Shown in pieces: positions 1-7,037 of a stretch of 64,000 bases of DNA (position 1 is its first letter; every line of letters starts with the position of its first letter). Position numbers and translations under genes: made by a program. The notes below the pieces were generated by a model. That model saw only the letters and a list, made by a program, of their open reading frames with translations, had not been told where the DNA came from and did no database searches. Location of the stretch: contig CABJAM010000002.1 of the NCBI GenBank assembly GCA_902363555.1, positions 620,001-684,000 on the forward strand, in the 5' to 3' direction. The DNA comes from Lachnospiraceae bacterium. Lineage in GTDB: Bacteria > Bacillota > Clostridia > Lachnospirales > Lachnospiraceae.

Positions 1-82
1 CGCCGTTTAGCGCAATCTTTTCGTTGATCGTGCCGGCATTGAAGGTTTTGTGAATATCCTTTATTTCAAGCATATAGCTCAT
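1..82 (-). CDS. ABC transporter ATP-binding protein, N-terminal fragment
   Basis: Only the first 27 codons lie inside the window. The protein starts MSYMLEIKDIHKTF and continues NAGTINEKIALNG, the usual first beta strand of an ABC ATPase just ahead of the Walker A segment, which is beyond the window edge. The ATG at 82 overlaps the permease stop codon as ATGA, so the two genes are translationally coupled; an alternative ATG lies at 73. Together with the permease and binding protein upstream it should form a COG1101/COG4120/COG2984 importer. Truncation is due to the window boundary, not to a mutation. Confidence 0.85.
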   Translation of the reverse strand, partial: MSYMLEIKDIHKTFNAGTINEKIALNG

Positions 83-1035
83 GCTTTGGCGCCTCCTCTC
101 CTCTTTCTGCCGTACTTACCTTTAAGATAGGGCACTGCCAGGAAGCAGGCCACCACAGCGGCGGAGAAAAGCTTCATGTAATCCGACGGCATCTTAAACC
201 AAAGCACTACGGCGATAACAACATAATACAGAATCGCTCCAATGATCACAGAAACCATCGTGTAGGCAAAGGCCATTTTTCTTCCGGCGCACAGCTTTGA
301 GAAAAGAACTTCGCCGATGATAACAGCAGCCAGGCCTATGACAATGGCGCCACGGCCCATATTGACATCCGCCGAGCCCTGATACTGAGCGTAAAGCCCG
401 CCGCACAGCCCCACAAGGCCGTTGGAGATCATCAGCGCCAGAACCTTCATAAAGTTCGTGTTGATTCCCTGAGCTCTGGACATATTGGCATTGCAGCCGG
501 TAGTGCGGATCGCGCCGCCCAGCTCTGTGCCGAAAAACCAGTACATGATGCCAATAATTACAAGGCAGCCGATAATTAAAAATGCAAAAAATCCGATCCG
601 TGTCGCCGTCTCCCCGGTCACATAACGCAAAGACGCCACCAGCGGATACTGATCCACGTTTATGGCCTGGTTGGATTTCCCCATAATTCCCAGATTAATG
701 GAGTAGAGGGAAATCTGGGTCAAAATACCTGCCAGAATCCCGGGAATCCCCAGTGCCGTATGTAAAAGTCCGGTAATGAGCCCGGCGAGCATACCTGCAA
801 TAAACGAAAATAGCAGAGCCAGCGCCGGATGAATCCCGCCGCGGATGAGCATAACTGCAACAGCGCCGCCGGTAGCCAGCGAGCCGTCCACCGTCAGATC
901 CGCAAAATCCAGCAGCCGGAAGGTGATAAATACCCCCAGCGCCATGATCCCCCAGATCAGCCCCTGCGCCACATTGCCGGGCAGGGCCCGCACCAGCGTC
1001 ATAGGGTCCAGCGATCCGAAATACTCCATAATCAT
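79..1035 (-). CDS. ABC transporter permease (COG4120, TrpY-like)
   Basis: A 318-residue very hydrophobic protein with about eight to nine membrane segments and the BPD_transp_2 (branched-chain-type permease) pattern, including GLRFADLTVDGSLATGGAV-like sequence near residues 40-60 and a conserved RTTGCNANMSRAQGIN loop near residue 180. It forms the membrane channel of an importer with the binding protein upstream and the ATPase downstream, which overlaps it by four bases. Relatives include streptococcal TrpXYZ tryptophan transporters, but many members of this family have unknown ligands and there is no T-box or tryptophan leader here, so substrate is left open. Confidence 0.9.
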   Translation of the reverse strand: MIMEYFGSLDPMTLVRALPGNVAQGLIWGIMALGVFITFRLLDFADLTVDGSLATGGAVAVMLIRGGIHPALALLFSFIAGMLAGLITGLLHTALGIPGILAGILTQISLYSINLGIMGKSNQAINVDQYPLVASLRYVTGETATRIGFFAFLIIGCLVIIGIMYWFFGTELGGAIRTTGCNANMSRAQGINTNFMKVLALMISNGLVGLCGGLYAQYQGSADVNMGRGAIVIGLAAVIIGEVLFSKLCAGRKMAFAYTMVSVIIGAILYYVVIAVVLWFKMPSDYMKLFSAAVVACFLAVPYLKGKYGRKRRGGAKA

Positions 1036-1060
1036 CTCAGTAAACCCAGCCTTTCCTTAA

Positions 1061-2161
1061 TTATTCAATCGCTTCATAGCCGTCAGGCACGGTAATGCCC
1101 AGGGCTTCACAAAGCTCTGCATTGTATTTCTTAGCAACATTGGGCGCATATGCGATTTCCATTGTGGAAATGTCCGCACCATTGACAAGAATATCGTAAG
1201 CCATTTCACCGGCCTTGTAGCCGATATCATAGTAGCTGATAGACAGAGTCGCAACACCACAGCCCTTGCAGATGCCTTCCTCACCGGTAACGATAGGAAC
1301 GCCGGCCGGCTTGCAGATGTTATTGATGATCTCTGTGTTGGCAGCCATGGTATTATCCGTAGGTATGTACAGAACATCGCACTCGGCAATGGCAGCAGTA
1401 ACAACGGACTGGATCTCATTGGAATCAGCCGCTGTAAACTCGGAAAATGCAATGCCGTCCTTTTCCAGAGCTTCTTCAAAAAGCTGGGCCTGGTATGCAG
1501 AGTTGGGTTCTGCGGAGCAATAAACGATGCCGACCTTCTTCACATCCGGGAACAGCTCTTTCATCATAATTTCCTGCTGATCGATGGGCGCCAGGTCGCT
1601 TGTTCCGGAAATATTTGTTCCGGTAGCGCCGGTCCAGTCATTGATATCCAATGCGGTGGCGTAGTCGGTGATGGACGTTCCCAAAACAGGAATACTGTTA
1701 GTGGCAGCGGCGGCACACTGGAGCGCCGTGGTGGCATTTCCGAGGATCAGATCCACATTTGCGGCTACAAAGTTATTGCAGATCGTCGCACAGTTGGTCT
1801 GCTCGCCCTGGCCGTTCTGGAAATCAAATTCCACATTTCCCTCGCCAAACAGTTCGGTGCAGGCATCCTGGAAGCCTTTTGTAGCCTCGTCCAGAGCCGC
1901 ATGCTCTAACTGCTGGCAAATGCCGATCTTATAAACCTTGCCGTCAGCAGCAGCCGGAGCCTTTGCATCGCCGGGGTCGGCTTTTTCGCCATCGGGGGCT
2001 TTTGTAGCAGGGCTGTCTGTTCCTTTCGTATCGGCGGCAGCAGTATCGCCTGCTTTTTTCGTATCCGGGGCTGTTGTGGAGCCGTTGCCGGAATTACCAC
2101 AGCCGGCCATTAAGGACACGGCCATAACACATGTGAGTACGAGTGCTAAAATCTTTTTCAT
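1061..2161 (-). CDS. ABC transporter substrate-binding lipoprotein (COG2984, TrpX-like)
   Basis: A 366-residue lipoprotein: signal peptide and lipobox (LMAGCGNSG, lipidated Cys about residue 21), then a Thr/Ala/Asp/Lys-rich linker of about 50 residues, then the ABC_sub_bind domain from about residue 77 (KIGICQQLEHAALDEATKGF) to the end. It would capture the ligand at the outer face of the membrane and pass it to the permease encoded 25 bases downstream. It is the first gene of the operon and is read from a near-consensus promoter at 2285-2313. The ligand could be an aromatic amino acid or another small molecule; the sequence does not decide this. Confidence 0.9.
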   Translation of the reverse strand: MKKILALVLTCVMAVSLMAGCGNSGNGSTTAPDTKKAGDTAAADTKGTDSPATKAPDGEKADPGDAKAPAAADGKVYKIGICQQLEHAALDEATKGFQDACTELFGEGNVEFDFQNGQGEQTNCATICNNFVAANVDLILGNATTALQCAAAATNSIPVLGTSITDYATALDINDWTGATGTNISGTSDLAPIDQQEIMMKELFPDVKKVGIVYCSAEPNSAYQAQLFEEALEKDGIAFSEFTAADSNEIQSVVTAAIAECDVLYIPTDNTMAANTEIINNICKPAGVPIVTGEEGICKGCGVATLSISYYDIGYKAGEMAYDILVNGADISTMEIAYAPNVAKKYNAELCEALGITVPDGYEAIE

Positions 2162-2245
2162 ATAAAATTCTCCCTTTCTTTAATAAGCGATAATCCTATC
2201 ACTGGCTTTAGAATCAGCCTTTATTGCAGAGTATTTTTCACTTTA

Positions 2246-2273
2246 AACCGTAACGGTTAGACGCTTTAAAGCG
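2246..2273. promoter_or_regulatory. Two adjacent palindromes in the leader, possible operator
   Basis: CGCTTTAAAGCG (2262-2273) is a perfect 12-base palindrome, and AACCGTAACGGTT (2246-2258) has perfect 6-base arms. They lie at about +5 to +32 relative to the predicted transcription start, where a repressor dimer would block the promoter. No regulator gene is adjacent, so the factor is unknown. Confidence 0.45.
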
Positions 2274-2284
2274 ATATAGTGATG

Positions 2285-2313
2285 ATTATACTACGGTTTG
2301 GGAAAATTATCAA
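2285..2313 (-). promoter_or_regulatory. Strong sigma-70 promoter of the TrpX-like operon
   Basis: On the minus strand TTGATA is followed after exactly 17 bases by TATAAT. The predicted start is near 2278, giving a leader of about 115 nt before the ATG at 2161. Confidence 0.8.
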
Positions 2314-2420
2314 TCCCCTTTTCCAATGGAAATATAGAAAAAAGGCGAATGCGCAGCAACAGTTCGATTTTTCTAAACTGTTTCGCTACGCAGGCGCCCT
2401 TCTAAAATATAAATTTAATT

Positions 2421-4787
2421 TTATCTATGAAACCGTTGTGTCCGCCCATCCCGAATGACACCCTTCCAATCCATCCCAAACCCGAAATCATACGCATGAC
2501 CGCAGCCATCGGTATAGGGCTCCATATCAAACGGCACATCCTCCTGCTGCCGCTCCACCGTCTCCATATTCACGGGGATCTGAAGCGGCAGCAATCCCGA
2601 AGGTTCATATTTTCCGGAAATTATATCCAGCACTGCCTCCGGCTGTACGCCAAATTCCGCCACAATGGCATCCGCCGACGGTTCAAATTCCGCCATAACC
2701 GACGGCTTATTGAGCACATCGATGACGATTACCGGCTTTGTACCCATACGCCTGCGCATCTCAAGGACATTATCCAGATCCTGCTCGTTAATAGTCACAT
2801 TTGTTTTGCCATAGTAGCTCCGATCCCTGGACGGTTCATACGGATCTCCGCCGGCAATGCTCACCTTTCGGGCCAGTGCTGCCGTATACGGCCGGTATTG
2901 AAGGCTGATGGGGAAATAACCGTTACCTCCTTTATTTACATCGTCCGCCTGATAACATTCACTCTCCGGCGCCATGATCAGCACAATGGCGGCGTCCGCT
3001 TCCTCCGGTGTCTCTGCGATATCATAGTATTTCTCCAGTACATCCGCAGGTATGGGGTCCACCCATGTATCGCCGCAGGTGCGGCCGAAAAAGTCGGTAT
3101 AAGCGCGGATGTAACGTTTCGGCACAAATACCTTGCATCGCTTCAGCGGAAGCACCGACGCCTGACCGCCACTATTTTTTAGCAACACCACCGACTTGCG
3201 CTGAGCGTCCATCCCTTCACGGCAAAACGCCTCGCAGCCGACGATCGCATTGCTTTCCCCGCTGTCCACATAGGGATTCTCAAACAGACCACAGCGGAAC
3301 ATATTTATAAGCAGGCGCACTGCGGACTGCTCCATCCGCTCACGCATCGCAGCCGCGCCATGCTCCTTGCAGCCCATGGCGTAGGCCTCCAGCACCGGAC
3401 CAATCTCATTATTTCCACCAAACTGATCCACACCGTTCATCAGCGCCCGATAATGCCGCTGGGCTTCACTCAGCGTCTCCACGCCCCAGCAGGCGCCGCC
3501 TCTGGGGGCAATACCTTCGGCATGATCGTGGGTTATGCCCCAATCGGTACACACCACGCCATCGTATCCGTATTTTTGCCGCAGCAGATCATGGATCAGA
3601 TAGTGATTAAAGGAATTGCCCACGTGGTCGGTGCATTGCGCATCGGCATCCCAGGATATGGTGTAATAGGGCATAATGGCTGCGGCCTGCTTCGTCGGTC
3701 CGTCCAATTGAAATGCGCCCTCGGTAAACGGCCTCAGATGCTCAGAAAAGTTCCCTCCCGGGTACACAGCGTATTTGCCGTAGGCAAAATGAGCGTCACG
3801 CCCGCCCTCCCCGGTACCGCCCCCGGGCCAGTGCTTGGCCATCGCATTCACGCTAAAGGGCCCCCAGCCGGCATCCGTTCCACACTGCGCCTTTGCTGGC
3901 ATATCTGCACGATTTTCCGCAATAGCATTCTCCCAAAAATCACTTTGCGCCTTTGCTGGCGTATCCGCGCCATTTTCCGCAGCAATCGGACTTACACTCG
4001 TCTGCATCCCGTCGCAATATGCCTTTGCCATGGCTATCGTCAGTTCTGCATGCTCCCCGAAGGTATCCCCAAACCGCATCCACCGCGGTTCCGTCGCCAG
4101 ATCGATCTGGGGCGACAGAGCTGTCGTAATCCCCATGGCCCGGTATTCCCTGGCGGCGATCTGTGCAAAACGGCGGCAAATCTCCGGATCAAAGGTGGCG
4201 GACAGACCTATGCCCTCCGGCCATTTCGATGTATCCTGCCCGTTTCCCGCCTTAAACTCCGCCGAGGCCGCTGACGCGCCGTGTCTCGGGTCGCTGCTGA
4301 TATTCACCGGGATACCAAAGCCTGTCCCCTCCGCCAATGACTGCATTTCATTATTCCATTTTGCCGCAGTGCGGGCATCCAAAAGCTTCATGGCCAGCAC
4401 ATGGCGGATGCGGTCCTTCGTAAGAAATTCCTTCTGCTGATCCGTAAGTGTCCACGGCTTAGCCCCGCTCTCCTCAAAGCTTTTGCCACCATAGCTCCCG
4501 GCAAAAAACAGCTCATTGGTTGCCGGCACAATCTGATGGCTGCTGTAAAGCATGAGCCCGGCAATCTCCTCGATCGACAGCCGTTTTGCCAGATCCTTTG
4601 CCCGCGTCTGAGCATCCAGCCGCCAATCCTCATAAGGCAGCAGCCTGCCGCACTGCGCCATGTCTTTAAACACGATCCCGTCTTCTTCAATGAGCCGGAT
4701 ACCGGATGTCTCACCGATACCAAGCACCGGCCCGTCTTCTATAATAACGCGCCGGTAACCGTCCTTTTTTTCAATCCTGTATTCCAT
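2421..4787 (-). CDS. Glycoside hydrolase family 3 (beta-glucosidase/xylosidase-like)
   Basis: About 788 residues. The N-terminal GH3 barrel carries the catalytic Asp at about residue 415 in VVCTDWG; a KHWPGGGTGEGGRDAHF segment matches the GH3 KHFPGHG-type loop. A C-terminal GH3_C domain begins near residue 525 (KSVVLLKNSGG). There is no signal peptide, so the enzyme probably acts in the cytoplasm on imported oligosaccharides. The start at 4787 is chosen because AAGGA sits 8 bases upstream; a longer start at 4805 is possible but has a poor ribosome site. An Ala/Lys-rich insertion made of an exact 60-base tandem duplication interrupts the barrel around 3886-4000. Specificity is not predictable. 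Confidence 0.9.
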   Translation of the reverse strand: MEYRIEKKDGYRRVIIEDGPVLGIGETSGIRLIEEDGIVFKDMAQCGRLLPYEDWRLDAQTRAKDLAKRLSIEEIAGLMLYSSHQIVPATNELFFAGSYGGKSFEESGAKPWTLTDQQKEFLTKDRIRHVLAMKLLDARTAAKWNNEMQSLAEGTGFGIPVNISSDPRHGASAASAEFKAGNGQDTSKWPEGIGLSATFDPEICRRFAQIAAREYRAMGITTALSPQIDLATEPRWMRFGDTFGEHAELTIAMAKAYCDGMQTSVSPIAAENGADTPAKAQSDFWENAIAENRADMPAKAQCGTDAGWGPFSVNAMAKHWPGGGTGEGGRDAHFAYGKYAVYPGGNFSEHLRPFTEGAFQLDGPTKQAAAIMPYYTISWDADAQCTDHVGNSFNHYLIHDLLRQKYGYDGVVCTDWGITHDHAEGIAPRGGACWGVETLSEAQRHYRALMNGVDQFGGNNEIGPVLEAYAMGCKEHGAAAMRERMEQSAVRLLINMFRCGLFENPYVDSGESNAIVGCEAFCREGMDAQRKSVVLLKNSGGQASVLPLKRCKVFVPKRYIRAYTDFFGRTCGDTWVDPIPADVLEKYYDIAETPEEADAAIVLIMAPESECYQADDVNKGGNGYFPISLQYRPYTAALARKVSIAGGDPYEPSRDRSYYGKTNVTINEQDLDNVLEMRRRMGTKPVIVIDVLNKPSVMAEFEPSADAIVAEFGVQPEAVLDIISGKYEPSGLLPLQIPVNMETVERQQEDVPFDMEPYTDGCGHAYDFGFGMDWKGVIRDGRTQRFHR
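3886..3995. repeat. 60-base tandem repeat inside the GH3 gene
   Basis: The motif TGCGCCTTTGCTGGC recurs at 3886 and 3946, exactly 60 bases apart, and similarity continues for about 45 bases. In the protein this gives two related segments, ENGADTPAKAQ and ENRADMPAKAQ, 20 residues apart and in frame, between the barrel strands AKAYCDGMQTS and GWGPFSVNAMAKHW. Confidence 0.8.
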
Positions 4788-4822
4788 AACCATATTCCTT
4801 TTCATAATTATTGCATTTCCAA

Positions 4823-4902
4823 ATAACCATTCAGCTCCGCTGGCCGGTTACTTACCACAAAGCACAGGCGGGTTCTTAACCAAAACTGATTATGAACCCG
4901 CC
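4823..4902. terminator. Hairpin region between binding protein and GH3 gene
   Basis: GGCGGGTTC (4867-4875) pairs with GAACCCGCC (4894-4902), a strong stem that could end the binding-protein transcript, although the following T-run on the minus strand is weak. Next to it, 4823-4851 is a degraded 29-base relative of the GTAACAGTTC palindromic element found elsewhere in the window. Confidence 0.5.
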
Positions 4903-4972
4903 ATGCGCTTACGATCGTAATGATTCACGGCAGGTTTATCAAAGTTCCCGCAAATCGATACTTACGATAAGA

Positions 4973-6613
4973 TTATTTATTTGCCACCCACGCATCTAAC
5001 TGCTCCTGAATGCCGTCCACCAGGGTTTTCATTCCGCTGGCATCCAGCTTATCCCGAAATTCCGGAAGTACCTTTTCCGGGTCAGAAATACCGGTAACCA
5101 AAGCATTATGATATTCCGCAACTACATTGGTCACAGCGGAAATCTCATTGGCATACGCACTGCTGTCAAAGGTAAACCCAATCAGGTCAGAGTACTGGGC
5201 ATTATCATTGATTTCTTTAGACTGGGCCCGGGTATCCGGATCATAAGTATCCCAAACGTAGGACAGATACTGATTTCCTATAAAAAAGCTTAAATTGCCG
5301 TAATAACCCACACTGGAAGCGTCCTTGCCCTCCGGCAGGCTGATGGTGCCGTTATCATTTTTCACATAATGCACACCCTCAACGCCATAATTGAGCAGGT
5401 TGACAAGCTCCGCATTGGTATATAAGAGGTTCATAAATTTCATGGCTGCCTCGGGCTCTGTGCTGGTCACCGGGATCACCCAGTCAAGCTGACTGATCTT
5501 TTGTGAAGTCACCCGCTGGTACGCCAGGGGAATAACCGTCATGTCATAGCCGCAATCCTGAACTGTGCTCATCATCGTCGCATTCTCTGCCGCAAATACC
5601 ATGGCAAAAGCCACATCGCTGGAAATTGCCGTGGTCGAAGTCAGCTCCGTAGTCGCGGAATCCTTGAATACATATCCCTTTTCATACCAGTCATGCATTT
5701 TTGTCACAGCATCCGCGTAGGCGTCGCTGTGGAATACGGATACAGCCTTTTTGGCGTCAAGCTCCGGAAATGCCACGATCTGCTCCTGATATAACGGATC
5801 ATAAGTGATCACATCGGAAATATTACCGGACAGGTAGCAGCCACAGGTCAGTACCCCCTGATCCTTTGCACAGAACATTGGCGTTAAAGCCGGCTCATTT
5901 TCTTTGACCACCTGTAACACAGCTTCGATATCGTCCACAGATTTTATATTTTCCGCCTGCTCGGTTAAATTATATTTATCCAGAATGTCCGTGCGCATCG
6001 CCAAATAAATGGTGGCCACATTATCCTTGTACACCGGAATACCCAGTGTCTTACCATTGATATTCGTCGTCTGTAAGTAAACCTCCGGCAGCGTTTCCAC
6101 AATCCCCTGACCATATTCTTCTAAAAGCTCATCCAGAGGCTCCAACTGATTCTGGGAAGCCATGCTGGTAAATTCTGTGGAACCAAAGAAAAAGCTCACC
6201 ATAGCATCCAGCTTTTCTCCGCTGCTGATCATCAGATTGATCTGATCGTTATATTGGCCCAGCTCAAAAGGCATCAGCTTTACTTCCACGTTAATTTCAG
6301 CCATGGTCAGCGTATTGATGGCCTCCTCTACTGCAGCCACATCCGGTGTGGCATAGGTGGTCGGGTAAGCAACAACGATTTCCGAAGCATCCTCATCGTC
6401 CATGTCCGCATCATCGGCGCTGTCAGCGGCCGCACTGCCATCGTCTGCTCCGCCAGCCCTGGTATCGGATGCATTACTATCCTTTGTATCCTGCGCCTGC
6501 GTCGTCTTTCCATCCGTAGCGTTATCTGCGGCGCTCTCGGAATTTCCGCAGCCAGCCAGCAGGCCGGTCACCAGACAAAGCGCCATTATAAGTGCCATTA
6601 TCTTTCTTTTCAT
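4973..6613 (-). CDS. Extracellular solute-binding lipoprotein, family 1 (oligosaccharide type)
   Basis: A 546-residue lipoprotein with signal peptide and lipobox (LLAGCGNSE), an Asp/Ala/Ser-rich linker to about residue 75, and a large periplasmic-binding-type fold of the LplA/YtcQ kind. It shares architecture and motifs (EPEAAMKFMNLLYTNAEL, GVEGVHYV) with the binding proteins at 49177 and 57437. Those pair with LplB/LplC permeases, whereas no permease gene adjoins this copy. It may therefore use permeases encoded elsewhere, possibly the paralogous ones in this window. It is divergent from the AraC-GH39 gene and followed by the GH3 gene, which suggests an oligosaccharide ligand. Confidence 0.88.
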   Translation of the reverse strand: MKRKIMALIMALCLVTGLLAGCGNSESAADNATDGKTTQAQDTKDSNASDTRAGGADDGSAAADSADDADMDDEDASEIVVAYPTTYATPDVAAVEEAINTLTMAEINVEVKLMPFELGQYNDQINLMISSGEKLDAMVSFFFGSTEFTSMASQNQLEPLDELLEEYGQGIVETLPEVYLQTTNINGKTLGIPVYKDNVATIYLAMRTDILDKYNLTEQAENIKSVDDIEAVLQVVKENEPALTPMFCAKDQGVLTCGCYLSGNISDVITYDPLYQEQIVAFPELDAKKAVSVFHSDAYADAVTKMHDWYEKGYVFKDSATTELTSTTAISSDVAFAMVFAAENATMMSTVQDCGYDMTVIPLAYQRVTSQKISQLDWVIPVTSTEPEAAMKFMNLLYTNAELVNLLNYGVEGVHYVKNDNGTISLPEGKDASSVGYYGNLSFFIGNQYLSYVWDTYDPDTRAQSKEINDNAQYSDLIGFTFDSSAYANEISAVTNVVAEYHNALVTGISDPEKVLPEFRDKLDASGMKTLVDGIQEQLDAWVANK

Positions 6614-6765
6614 TTCTTTCTTCCTTTCCCATTTGGTAACTGCACCGTTACCCCAATCACTCTGTTTTATTTCCGTAAATCCCCGCCGGCCCGAAAACCT
6701 TTAGCTCCGGTACAGCTTTGCTCAGACCTAACAGCCCCGGCCGACAGTCTTATGTGGATGCTCTT

Positions 6766-6794
6766 ATTATATTGAAAATACAGCATTTGGACAA
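6766..6794 (-). promoter_or_regulatory. Promoter of the orphan binding-protein gene
   Basis: Minus-strand TTGTCC, 17-base spacer, TATAAT. The start would be near 6758, about 145 bases upstream of the coding start, within the 424-base divergent intergenic region 6614-7037. Confidence 0.65.
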
Positions 6795-6890
6795 TGATAA
6801 CTCTTACGGACTTCTATGCATGTTTTTATTGTAGTCCATCCGCTGCCGCTTATTTTGCATTATATAAAATCGTAAAATTTTACAGTTTAG

Positions 6891-6919
6891 TTGTGAAGTT
6901 CAGTCAAATATGTTATATT
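6891..6919 (+). promoter_or_regulatory. Promoter of the AraC-GH39 gene
   Basis: TTGTGA, 17-base spacer, TATATT. The leader then contains a degraded copy (about 6928-7000) of the dispersed element found intact at 53271-53398; ACGTAGATTTTGCGGG matches ACGTAAATTTTGCGGG there. Confidence 0.55.
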
Positions 6920-7037
6920 TTATGCAACTCTTCAAGCAAGCCTGGGCACTGACTGCACAGGCGCTAGGATAACGTAGATTTTGCGGGCACATGGCTCCCG
7001 CGCCGTGGATTCTCCTGAAAATGAGGTATAGAAAATT

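Noticed and set aside
2162..2280. T-box or tryptophan leader before the TrpX-like operon
   Set aside because: No T-box sequence, specifier loop, Trp-rich leader peptide or terminator was seen; only two short palindromes.
3360..4440. Long plus-strand open frames opposite the GH3 gene
   Set aside because: They mirror the codon pattern of the GH3 gene, lack ribosome sites and encode no recognisable protein.
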